Notes: generated by a model from the letters alone, not told the origin. A stretch of 64,000 bases of DNA from Streptomyces calvus (GCF_006782915.1 NZ_VCNP01000035.1:114766-178765), one strand, 5' to 3'. Shown: positions 8,700 through 18,195, counted from the first letter of the stretch. Numbers and translations are program-made.

Positions 8700-9806
8700 T
8701 CAGGTCAGGTTGACCGCCGCGCAGGCCGCCTGGAGCCTCGCGGTGCAGATCTCCGACACCTTGTAGATCTTGTCGGCGACGACGGTGTCCCCGATGTTCT
8801 CCTTGGTCAGCGCGACCACCGGCACCAGCTGCGCCGGAATGTCCTTGGTGGTGGGGCTGTCCACCCGGTCGCGGGTGAGCGCGTCGAACTGGATGTCACG
8901 GCCCTGGACCTTCGCCACCGCCATCTCGGCGGCGCTCTCGGCCTCCTCCGGGTATGACTTGTACACGCTCATGTACTGCTCGCCGGCGAGGATCCGCTGG
9001 ACCGCCGCGAGCTCCGCGTCCTGGCCGGTGATCGGGGGCATGTCGGTCACACCGGCCGCCTTCAGCGCCTTGACGATGCCGCCCGCCATGCCGTCGTTGG
9101 CGGAGTAGACCGCCTCGATGTTCTCCGCGCCGATCGCGTTGATCGCCTCGGTCATGTTGGCCTGGGCGTTCTCCGGCTTCCAGTCCTTGGTGTCGAAGGA
9201 CTTGGAGATCGTCACCTTGCCCTTGAGCTCGGACATCGCGCCGGCCTTGAACTGCTTGGCGTTCGGGTCGGTCGGCGAGCCGTTCATCATCACGATCTTG
9301 TCGGTGATGCTGAGGTCGTCCCCGAGGGACTCCAGCAGCGAGCGGCCCTGCACCTCGCCGACCAGCTCGTTGTCGAAGGAGATGTAGGCGTCGATCGGGC
9401 CCTCGGCCAGCCGGTCGTAGGCGATGACCGGGATGCCCGCGTCCTTGGCCTTCTGCACGCCGGGCGCGATGGCGTGGGCGTCGACCGCGTCCAGCACGAT
9501 GACGTCGACCTTCTTGTCGACCATCGCCTGGAGCTGGCTCGACTGCTTGCCGGCGTCCGCGTCGGCGTTGGCGTACTCGACCCTGCCCTTGTTGTCGGTG
9601 AGCGACTCCACCTTCGCCTTGAAGATGGGGTGGTCGAACTCCTCGTAGCGGGTGTTGGCCTTCTCCGGCAGCAGCAGCCCGACGGTGATGTCGTCGCCCT
9701 TGGTCGGGCTCGCGTCGTCGCTGCTCCCCGTCGCGTTGAGCACGCCGCAGCCGGCGAGCATGACGGACACGGAGGTGGCGGCCACGGATATGGCGATACG
9801 GCGCAT
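8700..9806 (-). CDS. Sugar ABC transporter substrate-binding lipoprotein (XylF/ChvE type)
   Basis: A 368-residue periplasmic-binding-protein family 1 lipoprotein. The signal sequence MRRIAISVAATSVSVMLAGC ends in a lipobox (LAGC, Cys 20). The mature part has the hallmarks of xylose/ribose-type binding proteins: DITVGLLLPEKANTRYEEFD, IVLDAVDAHAIAPGV, GIPVIAYDRL and VYSANDGMAGGIVKAL. It would capture a pentose or related sugar at the outer membrane face. No permease or ATPase gene is adjacent, so the rest of the transporter must be elsewhere. A leftward promoter must lie in the 9807-10027 gap. The sugar is not assignable. Confidence 0.88.
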   Translation of the reverse strand: MRRIAISVAATSVSVMLAGCGVLNATGSSDDASPTKGDDITVGLLLPEKANTRYEEFDHPIFKAKVESLTDNKGRVEYANADADAGKQSSQLQAMVDKKVDVIVLDAVDAHAIAPGVQKAKDAGIPVIAYDRLAEGPIDAYISFDNELVGEVQGRSLLESLGDDLSITDKIVMMNGSPTDPNAKQFKAGAMSELKGKVTISKSFDTKDWKPENAQANMTEAINAIGAENIEAVYSANDGMAGGIVKALKAAGVTDMPPITGQDAELAAVQRILAGEQYMSVYKSYPEEAESAAEMAVAKVQGRDIQFDALTRDRVDSPTTKDIPAQLVPVVALTKENIGDTVVADKIYKVSEICTARLQAACAAVNLT

Positions 9807-10027
9807 GCGAGGGCTCACTTCAGGTGCGTTCCGGACGTGGGCACAGCTTTGTGGCCCATGTGACTGAAAAGACAACGCTTCAGCCCCCACCGTCGTCAAG
9901 GGGGACCACTTAACGAGATGGACACAGCACGGTGCGCTGAAATCGTGGAGAACCTGCGGACGGAACGGGGCGGCAGCCTGGACCGGCGCACATACCGCGA
10001 CCACACATGTGTTCCCGGACAGCGGAC

Positions 10028-10058
10028 GGGCCCGGAGGTTCCATGAACCTCCGGGCCC
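10028..10058. terminator. Terminator after hspR
   Basis: A perfect 14-bp stem (GGGCCCGGAGGTTC) with a CAT loop lies 22 bp past the hspR stop. It ends the dnaK-grpE-dnaJ-hspR operon. Confidence 0.85.
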
Positions 10059-10079
10059 GGCGCGGTACTTCACGACGCG

Positions 10080-10529
10080 TCAGTCCGACTGCTGCCGCTT
10101 CGGCCTCCACACCACGAGCGCGCTGGTCTGCTGCACTTCCTGGTACGGGACCAGATCGCGGCGGTAGGAAGCGTGCACCGCGGCCTCGCGCTGCCGCATC
10201 GCCGCCGCCGCGCCGTCCAGGGCGTCCTCCAGTTCGGCCACGCGGGCCTGGAGGGCGGCGACCTGGTTCTCCAGTTCGATGATGCGCTTGATGCCGGCCA
10301 GGTTGATGCCCTCGTCCTGCGACAACTGCTGCACCTGGCGGAGCAGTTCGATGTCGCGGGCCGAGTAGCGGCGCCCGCGGCCGGCGGTACGGTCCGGCGA
10401 CACGAGTCCCAGCCGGTCGTACTGGCGCAGGGTCTGCGGGTGCAGGCCGGAGAGCTGGGCCGCCACCGAAATGACGTAGACCGGTGTGTCGTGGGTCAGT
10501 TCATACGGGTTGCGTCGACGGCCGTCCAT
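10080..10529 (-). CDS. hspR: Heat-shock repressor HspR (MerR family)
   Basis: A 149-residue MerR-type repressor. The winged helix-turn-helix is at residues 16-85 (VYVISVAAQLSGLHPQTLRQYDRLGL, then GRGRRYSARDIELL), and a coiled-coil dimerisation helix follows (LENQVAALQARVAELEDAL). HspR binds HAIR palindromes and uses DnaK as co-repressor, as established in S. coelicolor and S. albus. It is the last gene of the dnaK operon, 6 bp from dnaJ, and the HAIR sites at 4333, 14267 and 14319 are its expected targets. Confidence 0.96.
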   Translation of the reverse strand: MDGRRRNPYELTHDTPVYVISVAAQLSGLHPQTLRQYDRLGLVSPDRTAGRGRRYSARDIELLRQVQQLSQDEGINLAGIKRIIELENQVAALQARVAELEDALDGAAAAMRQREAAVHASYRRDLVPYQEVQQTSALVVWRPKRQQSD

Positions 10530-10535
10530 CTGACA

Positions 10536-11708
10536 TCAAGCTCCCTTCGCGGCCTGGAACAGCTCCGCCCGCGGATCCTCCTCCGCGGTCGCCTCGCGAT
10601 ACGCCTCCAGCGCGTCACGAGCCTTCCCCGACAGATCCTTGGGAACACTCACCTCGACGGTGACCAGCAGATCGCCCCGGGTGCCGTCCTTGCGGACCGC
10701 GCCCTTGCCCCGGGCCCGCATGGTCCGGCCGTTGGGCGTGCCCGGCGGCAGCTTCAGCGTGACCGGCGGACCGCCGAGCGTCGGCACCCGCACCTCGCCG
10801 CCGAGGGCCGCCTCGGCGAACGTGACCGGCACGGTGACGGTGAGGTTGTCGTCCTTGCGGCCGAACACCGGGTGGGCGCCGACGTGCACGACGACGTACA
10901 GGTCACCGGCGGGACCGCCGCGCTCGCCCGGCGCGCCCTTGCCGCGCAGCCGGATCCGCTGGCCGTCGCTGACGCCCGCGGGGATGCGCACCTGCATGGT
11001 CCGCGAGGACTTGGCCCGGCCGCTGCCCTTGCAGACCTCGCAGGGCTCCTCCGCGATCAGGCCCCGGCCCTTGCAGTCCGGGCACGGGTCGGTGAGCGAG
11101 AAGCCCCCGCCGGAGCCCCGGGCGACCTGCCCGGTGCCGACGCAGGTCGGGCACACGCGCGGTGTGCCGTTCTTGTCGCCGGTGCCCGAGCAGGCCTTGC
11201 AAGGCGCCTGCGACGACATCCGCAGCGGGACGGTCGCGCCCTCGATCGCCTCGGTGAAGCTGAGCGTCACCTCGGACTCGATGTCCTGGCCGCGCCGCGG
11301 CTGGGTACGCGTGGTGCCCGCGCCGCCGCGGTTGAACAGGCCCCCGAAGACGTCACCCAGACCGCCGCCGAAGCCGCCCGGCTGGCCGCCGGGCTGCCCG
11401 CCGAACAGGTCCCCGAGGTCGAAGTTGAAGGAGCCGCCGCCCGCGCCCGGCCCCGGACGGAAGCCGCCGTTGCCGAAGAGCGCGCGCGCCTCGTCGTACT
11501 CCTTGCGCTTCTTGGGGTCGCCGAGGATGTCGTTCGCCTCGGAGATCTCCTTGAACCGCTCCTCCGCCTTGGTGTTGCCCTTGTTGGCGTCCGGGTGGAA
11601 CTCTCGGGCGAGTTTCCGGTACGCCTTCTTGATCTCGGCCTCGGTGGCGTCCTTGGGGACGCCGAGGACCTTGTAGTAGTCCTTCTCGATGAAGTCCTTG
11701 GTGCTCAT
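10536..11708 (-). CDS. dnaJ: Co-chaperone DnaJ
   Basis: A 390-residue class A J-protein. The J domain occupies about residues 9-75 with the HPD tripeptide in LAREFHPDANKG. The Gly/Phe-rich linker has many FGGG-type stretches. Four zinc-binding repeats follow: CKACSGTG, CPTCVGTG, CPDCKGRG and CEVCKGSG. The C-terminal client-binding domain is complete. It stimulates DnaK ATPase and delivers clients. It lies between grpE (36 bp) and hspR (6 bp) in the dnaK operon. Confidence 0.97.
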   Translation of the reverse strand: MSTKDFIEKDYYKVLGVPKDATEAEIKKAYRKLAREFHPDANKGNTKAEERFKEISEANDILGDPKKRKEYDEARALFGNGGFRPGPGAGGGSFNFDLGDLFGGQPGGQPGGFGGGLGDVFGGLFNRGGAGTTRTQPRRGQDIESEVTLSFTEAIEGATVPLRMSSQAPCKACSGTGDKNGTPRVCPTCVGTGQVARGSGGGFSLTDPCPDCKGRGLIAEEPCEVCKGSGRAKSSRTMQVRIPAGVSDGQRIRLRGKGAPGERGGPAGDLYVVVHVGAHPVFGRKDDNLTVTVPVTFAEAALGGEVRVPTLGGPPVTLKLPPGTPNGRTMRARGKGAVRKDGTRGDLLVTVEVSVPKDLSGKARDALEAYREATAEEDPRAELFQAAKGA

Positions 11709-11744
11709 CCCCGACGTCCCTCCTTCCCTGCGTGAGTGTCGACG

Positions 11745-12413
11745 TCAGCCCTCCTCCGGGCCACCGCTCTCCTTGTTCTCCGCGTCCGTCTTCGCCTCGG
11801 CGCCCTCTTCGGCCGGCTTGGCCGTCTGCGCGCCCGGCTGCGGCTCGGCGACGGCCACCCGCGCGGGGCGGATGGTGCGCTCGCCGATGCGATACCCGGG
11901 CTGCAGGATCGCCACGCACGTCGTCTCGGTGACGTCGGGTGCGTAGCTGTGCATCAGCGCCTCGTGGATGGTCGGGTCGAAGGGCTCGCCCTCCTTGCCG
12001 AACTGCTGGAGTCCCATCTTGGCGATGACGGTCTCCAGCGACTCCGCGACGGACTTGAATCCGCCCACCAGTTCGCCGTGCTCGCGTGCCCGGCCGATGT
12101 CGTCGAGCACGGGCAGCAGCTCGGTCAGGAGGTTCGCGACGGCGATCTCCTTGACCGCGACGCGGTCGCGCTCGACCCGGCGGCGGTAGTTCTGGAACTC
12201 GGCCTGGAGGCGCTGGAGGTCGGCGGTGCGCTCGTTGAGCGCCGTGCGCGTCTGGTCCAGCTGGGCCACCAGGGCCGCGTCCTGGCCCGTGTCCCCGGCC
12301 GGGGCCGCCCCCTCCTCCGCGGAGGGGGCGGGAGCGGCCTTCGACTCGGCGTCGTCGGAGGGGACGTCGGGCTGCTGCGACTGCTCGTCGAAGCCCGGGG
12401 TCTCCTCGGTCAC
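11745..12413 (-). CDS. grpE: Nucleotide exchange factor GrpE
   Basis: A 222-residue DnaK exchange factor. It has a long acidic Pro/Ala-rich N-terminal tail (to about residue 75), then the dimerising helix with LQRLQAEFQNYRRRVERDR and the beta domain ending IGERTIRPARVAVAEPQPG. The GTG start overlaps the dnaK stop as GTGA (12410-12413), indicating translational coupling. Confidence 0.96.
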   Translation of the reverse strand: MTEETPGFDEQSQQPDVPSDDAESKAAPAPSAEEGAAPAGDTGQDAALVAQLDQTRTALNERTADLQRLQAEFQNYRRRVERDRVAVKEIAVANLLTELLPVLDDIGRAREHGELVGGFKSVAESLETVIAKMGLQQFGKEGEPFDPTIHEALMHSYAPDVTETTCVAILQPGYRIGERTIRPARVAVAEPQPGAQTAKPAEEGAEAKTDAENKESGGPEEG

Positions 12414-14248
12414 GCCGCACCGTCCTTACGGTCCTCGTCGACGATCTCGGCGTCGACGACGTCGTCGTCGGCCTTGGCCTCGCCGCCGGTGGCGCCGCCG
12501 GCCGCCTGGGCGCCCTGGGCGTCCGCGTACATGGCCTGGCCCAGCTTCTGGGAGACGGCCGCGACCTTCTCCGTGGCGGTGCGGATCTCGGCGGTGTCCT
12601 CGCCCTTGAGCTTCTCCTTCAGCTCGGCGACGGCGGCCTCGACCTCGGACTTCACGTCACCGGGGACCTTGTCGCCGTTGTCCGCGAGGAACTTCTCCGT
12701 CTGGTAGACGAGCTGCTCGCCCTGGTTGCGGGACTCGGCGGCCTCGCGGCGCTTGTGGTCCTCCTCCGCGTAGCGCTCGGCCTCCTCGCGCATGCGGTCG
12801 ACCTCGTCCTTCGGCAGCGAGGAGCCGCCGGTGACGGTCATCTTCTGCTCCTTGCCCGTGCCCAGGTCCTTGGCGGTCACGTGCATGATGCCGTTGGCGT
12901 CGATGTCGAAGGACACCTCGATCTGCGGGACGCCGCGCGGCGCCGGCGGCAGACCGGTCAGCTCGAACATGCCGAGCTTCTTGTTGTACGCCGCGATCTC
13001 GCGCTCGCCCTGGTAGACCTGGATCTGCACCGACGGCTGGTTGTCCTCGGCCGTGGTGAAGATCTCGGAGCGCTTCGTCGGGATCGTGGTGTTGCGCTCG
13101 ATCAGCTTGGTCATGATGCCGCCCTTGGTCTCGATGCCGAGGGACAGCGGGGTGACGTCGAGCAGCAGGACGTCCTTGACCTCGCCCTTGAGGACACCGG
13201 CCTGGAGCGAGGCGCCGATGGCGACGACCTCGTCCGGGTTCACACCCTTGTTGGCCTCCTTGCCGCCGGTCAGCTCCTTGACGAGCTCGGCGACGGCGGG
13301 CATGCGGGTGGAGCCACCGACGAGGACGACGTGGTCGATCTCGTTGACGGAGATGCCGGCGTCCTTGATGACGTTGTGGAACGGCGTCTTGCAGCGCTCC
13401 AGCAGGTCCGCGGTCAGCTGCTGGAACTGGGCGCGGGTGAGCTTCTCGTCGAGGTGCAGGGGACCCTCGGCGGAGGCGGTGATGTAGGGGAGGTTGATCG
13501 AGGTCTCGGTGGACGAGGACAGCTCGATCTTCGCCTTCTCGGCGGCCTCGCGCAGACGCTGCAGCGCCATCTTGTCCTTGGACAGGTCCACGCCGTGACC
13601 CGACTGGAACTGCTTGACCAGGTAGTCGACGACGCGCTGGTCCCAGTCGTCACCACCGAGGTGGTTGTCACCGTTGGTGGCCTTCACCTCGACGACACCG
13701 TCACCGATCTCCAGCAGGGAGACGTCGAAGGTACCGCCACCGAGGTCGAAGACGAGGATGGTCTGGTCGTCCTTGTCGAGGCCGTACGCCAGGGCGGCGG
13801 CCGTCGGCTCGTTGACGATGCGCAGCACGTTCAGACCGGCGATCTCGCCGGCCTCCTTCGTGGCCTGGCGCTCGGCGTCGTTGAAGTACGCCGGGACGGT
13901 GATGACCGCGTCGGTCACCTTCTCGCCCAGGTACGCCTCGGCGTCGCGCTTCAGCTTCTGCAGCACGAAGGCGCTGATCTGCTGCGGGTTGAAGGGCTTC
14001 CCGTCGAGCTCGATCTTCCAGTCGGTGCCCATGTGACGCTTGACCGACCGGATGGTCCTGTCGACGTTGGTCACGGCCTGGCGCTTGGCCACCTCACCGA
14101 CCAGCACCTCACCGTTCTTGGCGAAGGCGACGACGGAAGGCGTGGTCCTGGCGCCCTCGGCGTTGGTGATGACGGTGGGCTCGCCGCCCTCCAGAACGCT
14201 GACGACGGAGTTAGTCGTGCCCAGGTCGATGCCGACCGCACGTGCCAT
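12410..14248 (-). CDS. dnaK: Hsp70 chaperone DnaK
   Basis: 612 residues. The nucleotide-binding domain starts MARAVGIDLGTTNSVVSVLE and includes the DLGGGTFDVSLLEIGDG phosphate loop. The substrate-binding domain begins after the interdomain linker (DVLLLDVTPLSLGIET), and the lid ends in the AEIVDEDRKDG tail. The ATG at 14248 is preceded by GGAGGAA; a longer frame to 14338 would run over the HAIR sites and is rejected. It is the first gene of dnaK-grpE-dnaJ-hspR, under two HAIR sites. Confidence 0.98.
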   Translation of the reverse strand: MARAVGIDLGTTNSVVSVLEGGEPTVITNAEGARTTPSVVAFAKNGEVLVGEVAKRQAVTNVDRTIRSVKRHMGTDWKIELDGKPFNPQQISAFVLQKLKRDAEAYLGEKVTDAVITVPAYFNDAERQATKEAGEIAGLNVLRIVNEPTAAALAYGLDKDDQTILVFDLGGGTFDVSLLEIGDGVVEVKATNGDNHLGGDDWDQRVVDYLVKQFQSGHGVDLSKDKMALQRLREAAEKAKIELSSSTETSINLPYITASAEGPLHLDEKLTRAQFQQLTADLLERCKTPFHNVIKDAGISVNEIDHVVLVGGSTRMPAVAELVKELTGGKEANKGVNPDEVVAIGASLQAGVLKGEVKDVLLLDVTPLSLGIETKGGIMTKLIERNTTIPTKRSEIFTTAEDNQPSVQIQVYQGEREIAAYNKKLGMFELTGLPPAPRGVPQIEVSFDIDANGIMHVTAKDLGTGKEQKMTVTGGSSLPKDEVDRMREEAERYAEEDHKRREAAESRNQGEQLVYQTEKFLADNGDKVPGDVKSEVEAAVAELKEKLKGEDTAEIRTATEKVAAVSQKLGQAMYADAQGAQAAGGATGGEAKADDDVVDAEIVDEDRKDGAA

Positions 14249-14266
14249 TTCGATTCCTCCAGCTGA

Positions 14267-14287
14267 CTTGAGTGGAACGGACTCAAG
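14267..14287. promoter_or_regulatory. HAIR operator 1 upstream of dnaK
   Basis: CTTGAGT-N7-ACTCAAG, a perfect HspR inverted repeat, 19 bp before the dnaK start and just upstream of its ribosome binding site. Confidence 0.95.
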
Positions 14288-14318
14288 CATGCATGACACC
14301 CGCCGCAGGGTCAACAGA

Positions 14319-14339
14319 GCTGAGTCGAGCGGACTCAAC
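14319..14339. promoter_or_regulatory. HAIR operator 2 (imperfect) upstream of dnaK
   Basis: GCTGAGT-N7-ACTCAAC keeps the inner TGAGT/ACTCA core and the 7-nt spacer but differs at the outer positions. It lies 31 bp from HAIR 1 and directly abuts the stop codon of the upstream membrane transferase gene. Confidence 0.8.
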
Positions 14340-14341
14340 TC

Positions 14342-15379
14342 TTATCCGCTTCTTACACGCAACTGCCCTGTGACCTGCGACGATGCATCGGAAGATCGCT
14401 GACGAGGACGGAAAACAAGGGTGACGGGAAGCCGTACGAGCGCCAGTACGACGACGGCGACCACCGCCCCCGTCCACAGCAGCGCCTCCCCGGACACCGC
14501 TCCGGTATGCACGCCGACCCCGACGACCGTCCCGCCCAGCGCTCCGGCGCCGAGCAGCATGGTCACCGCACGCGGAGCGAGCCCGAGCCGCCGCAGCCGG
14601 TGCCCGAGATGGTCCGGCCGCCCGCGCGTCACCGGCCACCGCGCCAGCCGCCGCCCGAGCACCACCAACGCGGCGTCGGCGCACGCCACCGCGGTCAACG
14701 CGAACAACACCCCGGCGCCGGTCCCGATTCCCTGCCCGGCCCGCGCGTACACCGCCGCCGAGGCGACGAGGAACCCCGTGAACAGCGAGCCGCCGGCGCC
14801 GAGCCCCGCCCGCGCGGGATGCCAGTTGTGCAGCAGGAACCCGGCGAGCGCGGCGGCCAGCACGCTCAGCAGCACCGCGATCCCCTCCATCAGCTCCACC
14901 GCCGCACAGGCCGCCGCCCCGAACGCGGCCACCACCCCCACACCCCCGGCCAGCCCGTCGGCGTGGTCCAGCCCCCGGAAGGCGCCGGCCACCCCGGCGA
15001 TCCACACCACCGCGAGCGCCCCGCCGGCCACCCCGGTCTCCCCGTACGGCACGACGAGCGCCGCCGCCACCGCCGTACCGGCGAGCGGCACCCACCACCG
15101 CAGCCGCCGGACGTCGGCGGCCAGGCCGAGCACCGCGACACAGCCGGCGGCGACCACCGTCTCCACGACCCCGCTGCCGAGCGGCACGACCCCGCTCTCG
15201 TCGCCGACGGCCGCGACCAGGCAGGTCACCACCGCGACGGCCACTCCCCCGGACAGCGGCACCGGGCGCCGCCGCCTGCGGTCCACGACGCCCAGGCGCA
15301 GGGCGGGGACCCGCAGCAGCGCCGTCAGGACGGCGGACAGCAGCAGGGCAGCGGCAGCGGCGACGATTCCGTAGAGCAC
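14342..15379 (-). CDS. GT4/MraY-WecA-type prenyl-phosphate sugar-1-phosphate transferase
   Basis: A 345-residue polytopic membrane protein with about ten hydrophobic helices. It resembles the glycosyltransferase 4 family, which moves a sugar-1-phosphate from a UDP-sugar to undecaprenyl or decaprenyl phosphate. The family signatures are present in weakened form: RRRRPVPLSGGVAV near the N-terminus, FRGLDHADGLAGGVG in place of NxxNxxDGxDGLA, and a cytoplasmic GRPDHLGHRLRRLGL loop. The weakened acidic motif leaves activity uncertain. Its stop codon lies 2 bp from HAIR 2 of dnaK, in the same direction. Confidence 0.75.
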   Translation of the reverse strand: MLYGIVAAAAALLLSAVLTALLRVPALRLGVVDRRRRRPVPLSGGVAVAVVTCLVAAVGDESGVVPLGSGVVETVVAAGCVAVLGLAADVRRLRWWVPLAGTAVAAALVVPYGETGVAGGALAVVWIAGVAGAFRGLDHADGLAGGVGVVAAFGAAACAAVELMEGIAVLLSVLAAALAGFLLHNWHPARAGLGAGGSLFTGFLVASAAVYARAGQGIGTGAGVLFALTAVACADAALVVLGRRLARWPVTRGRPDHLGHRLRRLGLAPRAVTMLLGAGALGGTVVGVGVHTGAVSGEALLWTGAVVAVVVLALVRLPVTLVFRPRQRSSDASSQVTGQLRVRSG

Positions 15380-15508
15380 GGATATAAGTTAGGGGCATAT
15401 GGACCGATTTAGCGCGAATAACACGTTCGGATCCCGACCGCCGCCCGGGACGCCCCTCGTGTCGCCGAAACGGGTGGCCGCAACGGCCGCCCGCCGGGAC
15501 GGACGGCC

Positions 15509-15643
15509 GGAACGGGCGGCCGAAAACCAGTGGCCGGGACCGAGCGGCCGACAGGAACGGGCGGCCGAGGACCAGTGGCCGGGACCGGACAGTCGGCAGG
15601 AACGGGCGGCCGAGGACCGGTGGTCCGGACGGACTCCGTGGCG
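15509..15643. repeat. Three tandem 45-bp repeats
   Basis: Near-identical units begin at 15509, 15554 and 15599, each starting GGAACGGGCGGCCGA and running through ACCAGTGGCCGGGACCG; the third diverges near its end. The 45-bp period equals 15 codons. They lie in the 468-bp gap (15380-15847) between two divergent genes. Short frames cross them on both strands (for example 15399-15659 on plus, giving a repeated ERAAE-QWPGP unit), but none has a convincing ribosome binding site. Nothing else is seen in this gap. Confidence 0.85.
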
Positions 15644-15847
15644 GCGCGAACCGCCGTGACGGACCCCTCGCTGCACGGACTGCCGGAGTAGGCAACCCTC
15701 AGCGACCCAGATCACCCCGTGCCCGGCTACAGTGCGGCAGAAGATGGGGGTAGTCTCGAACGGACTGCATAAGTTACCGCTTAGTAATCACGGGGAAGCC
15801 GTTCAGGAGCCCCGACGAATCCCCTCGCAGGCCCGAGGAGCCCCGAA

Positions 15848-18130
15848 ATGCAACTCGCCGCGATCATCGTGTCGATGGTCCTGATGGCAGTCGGCGTCGC
15901 CCTGTTCGGCCGTGCCATCCTGCAGATCTTCCGCTTCATGACACTCGGCCAGCCGATCCCGGCCGGATCGCGGACCAACGACCCCGTGCTGCGCACCATC
16001 ACCGTGGCGAGGGAGTTCCTCGGCCACACCAGGATGAACCGCTGGGGCGTGGTCGGCATCGCGCACTGGTTCGTGGCGATCGGCTTCTACACACTGCTGC
16101 TGACCATCGTCAACGCCATCGGCCAGCTGTTCCAGGCCGACTGGGTGCTGCCGATCATCGGCAACTGGGCGCCGTACAACGTCTTCGTCGAGTTCATCGG
16201 CACCATGACGATCGTCGGCATCCTGGCGCTGATCGTCATCCGGCAGCTGTCCCGGCCGGGCAAGCCGGGCCGCAAGTCCCGCTTCGCGGGCTCCAACACC
16301 GGCCAGGCGTACTTCGTCGAGACCGTCATCCTCATCGTGGGCGTCTGCATCTTCATGCTGCACGCCCTCGAAGGCGCCCAGCACCACGTGGACGGCTACG
16401 AGGCGTCGTTCTTCATCTCCTACCCGGTGGTGTCGTGGCTGGAGGGCATGGACGTCTCCACGCTCCAGAACCTCACCTACTTCTTCGCCGGCCTGAAGAT
16501 CGCGACCTCCTTCATCTGGATGATCACGGTCGCCCTGAAGACCGACATGGGCATCGCCTGGCACCGCTTCCTGGGCTTCCCGAACATCTGGTTCAAGCGC
16601 AACGCCAACGGCGACACCTCGCTCGGCGCGCTGCTGCCGATGACCTCCGGCGGCAAGCCGATCGACTTCACCGACCCCGGTGACGACGACGTCTTCGGCG
16701 TCTCCCAGGTCGAGCACTTCTCCTGGAAGGGCCTGCTGGACTTCTCCACCTGCACCGAGTGCGGCCGCTGCCAGTCGCAGTGCCCCGCCTGGAACACCGG
16801 CAAGCCCCTCTCCCCCAAGCTCCTGATCATGTCCCTGCGCGACCACGCGCACGCCAAGGCCCCGTACCTGCTGGCCGGCGGCGGCAAGACCATGGAGGGC
16901 GAGGAGAAGGCGTCCGAGGAGCAGCTGGCCGGGGTGCCCGCGGCGGCGCTGGCCGAGGCCGAGCGCCCGCTGGTCGGCACCGTCGAGGAGAACGGCGTCA
17001 TCGACCCGGACGTCCTGTGGTCCTGCACCACCTGCGGCGCCTGCGTCGAGCAGTGCCCCGTCGACATCGAGCACGTCGACCACATCGTCGACATGCGCCG
17101 CTACCAGGTCATGATCGAGTCCGCGTTCCCGTCCGAGGCGGGCACGATGCTCAAGAACCTGGAGAAGAAGGGCAACCCCTGGGGCCTGGCGAAGAAGCAG
17201 CGCCTGGAGTGGACCAAGGAGGTCGACTTCGAGGTCCCGGTCGTCGGCAAGGACATCGAGGACCTCTCCGAGGTCGAGTACCTGTACTGGGTCGGCTGCG
17301 CCGGCGCCCTCGAGGACCGCGCGAAGAAGACGACGAAGGCCTTCGCCGAACTCCTCCACATCGCGGGCGTCAAGTTCGCGATCATGGGCGGCGACGAGAA
17401 GTGCACCGGTGACTCCGCCCGCCGCCTCGGCAACGAGCCCCTCTTCCAGGAGCTCGGCATGGAGAACGTCATGTCCCTCAACGCCGCCTTCGGCGAGGAG
17501 ATGGACGACGACGGCAAGGTCACGGCCGAGTCGAAGAAGCCCAAGTCGGCGAAGAAGATCGTCGCCACCTGCCCGCACTGCCTCAACACCCTCGGCAACG
17601 AGTACCCGCAGCTCGGCGGCGACTACGAGGTCATCCACCACACCCAGCTGCTCCAGCACCTGGTGGACGAGGGCAAGCTGATCCCGGTCACTCCGGTCGA
17701 GGGCCTCATCACCTACCACGACCCGTGCTACCTGGGCCGCCACAACAAGATCTACACGCCGCCGCGCGAGATCATCGGCAAGGTCCCGGGCCTGCGCAAC
17801 GAGGAGATGCACCGCCACAAGGAGCGCGGCTTCTGCTGCGGCGCCGGCGGCGCCCGGATGTGGATGGAGGAGCGGATCGGCAAGCGCATCAACAACGAGC
17901 GCGTCGACGAAGCCCTCTCCCTCAACCCGGACATCGTCTCCACGGCCTGCCCGTTCTGCCTCGTCATGCTGACCGACTCGGTCAACGGCAAGAAGAACGA
18001 CGGCAAGGCCAAGGAGTCCATCCAGGTCGTCGACGTGGCCCAGCTGCTGCTGGAGTCCGTGAAGACCCCGGCCGACCCGGCGGGCGACGAGGAGAGCGAG
18101 AGCGCTCCGGAGCCGGAGCCGGTGAAGTAG
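15848..18130 (+). CDS. Membrane-bound Fe-S oxidoreductase (HdrD/GlpC-type)
   Basis: A 760-residue protein. The N-terminal third has about five membrane helices (nitrate-reductase-gamma-like, possibly haem-binding). The cytoplasmic part has two [4Fe-4S] motifs, CTECGRCQSQCP at residue 302 and CTTCGACVEQCP at 393, and two cysteine-rich CCG domains (YHDPCYLGRHNK near 624 and FCCGAGGARMW near 663). This layout fits quinone-linked electron transfer as in heterodisulfide-reductase-like and GlpC proteins; donor and acceptor are unknown. A GAGGAG box precedes the ATG. It is monocistronic, ended by a strong hairpin. Confidence 0.9.
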   Translation: MQLAAIIVSMVLMAVGVALFGRAILQIFRFMTLGQPIPAGSRTNDPVLRTITVAREFLGHTRMNRWGVVGIAHWFVAIGFYTLLLTIVNAIGQLFQADWVLPIIGNWAPYNVFVEFIGTMTIVGILALIVIRQLSRPGKPGRKSRFAGSNTGQAYFVETVILIVGVCIFMLHALEGAQHHVDGYEASFFISYPVVSWLEGMDVSTLQNLTYFFAGLKIATSFIWMITVALKTDMGIAWHRFLGFPNIWFKRNANGDTSLGALLPMTSGGKPIDFTDPGDDDVFGVSQVEHFSWKGLLDFSTCTECGRCQSQCPAWNTGKPLSPKLLIMSLRDHAHAKAPYLLAGGGKTMEGEEKASEEQLAGVPAAALAEAERPLVGTVEENGVIDPDVLWSCTTCGACVEQCPVDIEHVDHIVDMRRYQVMIESAFPSEAGTMLKNLEKKGNPWGLAKKQRLEWTKEVDFEVPVVGKDIEDLSEVEYLYWVGCAGALEDRAKKTTKAFAELLHIAGVKFAIMGGDEKCTGDSARRLGNEPLFQELGMENVMSLNAAFGEEMDDDGKVTAESKKPKSAKKIVATCPHCLNTLGNEYPQLGGDYEVIHHTQLLQHLVDEGKLIPVTPVEGLITYHDPCYLGRHNKIYTPPREIIGKVPGLRNEEMHRHKERGFCCGAGGARMWMEERIGKRINNERVDEALSLNPDIVSTACPFCLVMLTDSVNGKKNDGKAKESIQVVDVAQLLLESVKTPADPAGDEESESAPEPEPVK

Positions 18131-18146
18131 CGCTACACCTGAGGCC

Positions 18147-18195
18147 GGAGGGGCCGTCCGACCGACCGACACCGTCGGTCGACGGGCGGCCCCTC
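18147..18195 (+). terminator. Terminator after the Fe-S oxidoreductase gene
   Basis: A long hairpin starting 17 bp after the stop codon: GGAGGGGCCG pairs with CGGCCCCTCC across an inner CGACCGAC/GTCGGTCG stem. Confidence 0.85.

Noticed and set aside
14249..14338. 30-codon N-terminal extension of dnaK
   Set aside because: It runs through both HAIR operators and would precede the universally conserved MARAVGIDLGTT start, which has its own GGAGGAA box.
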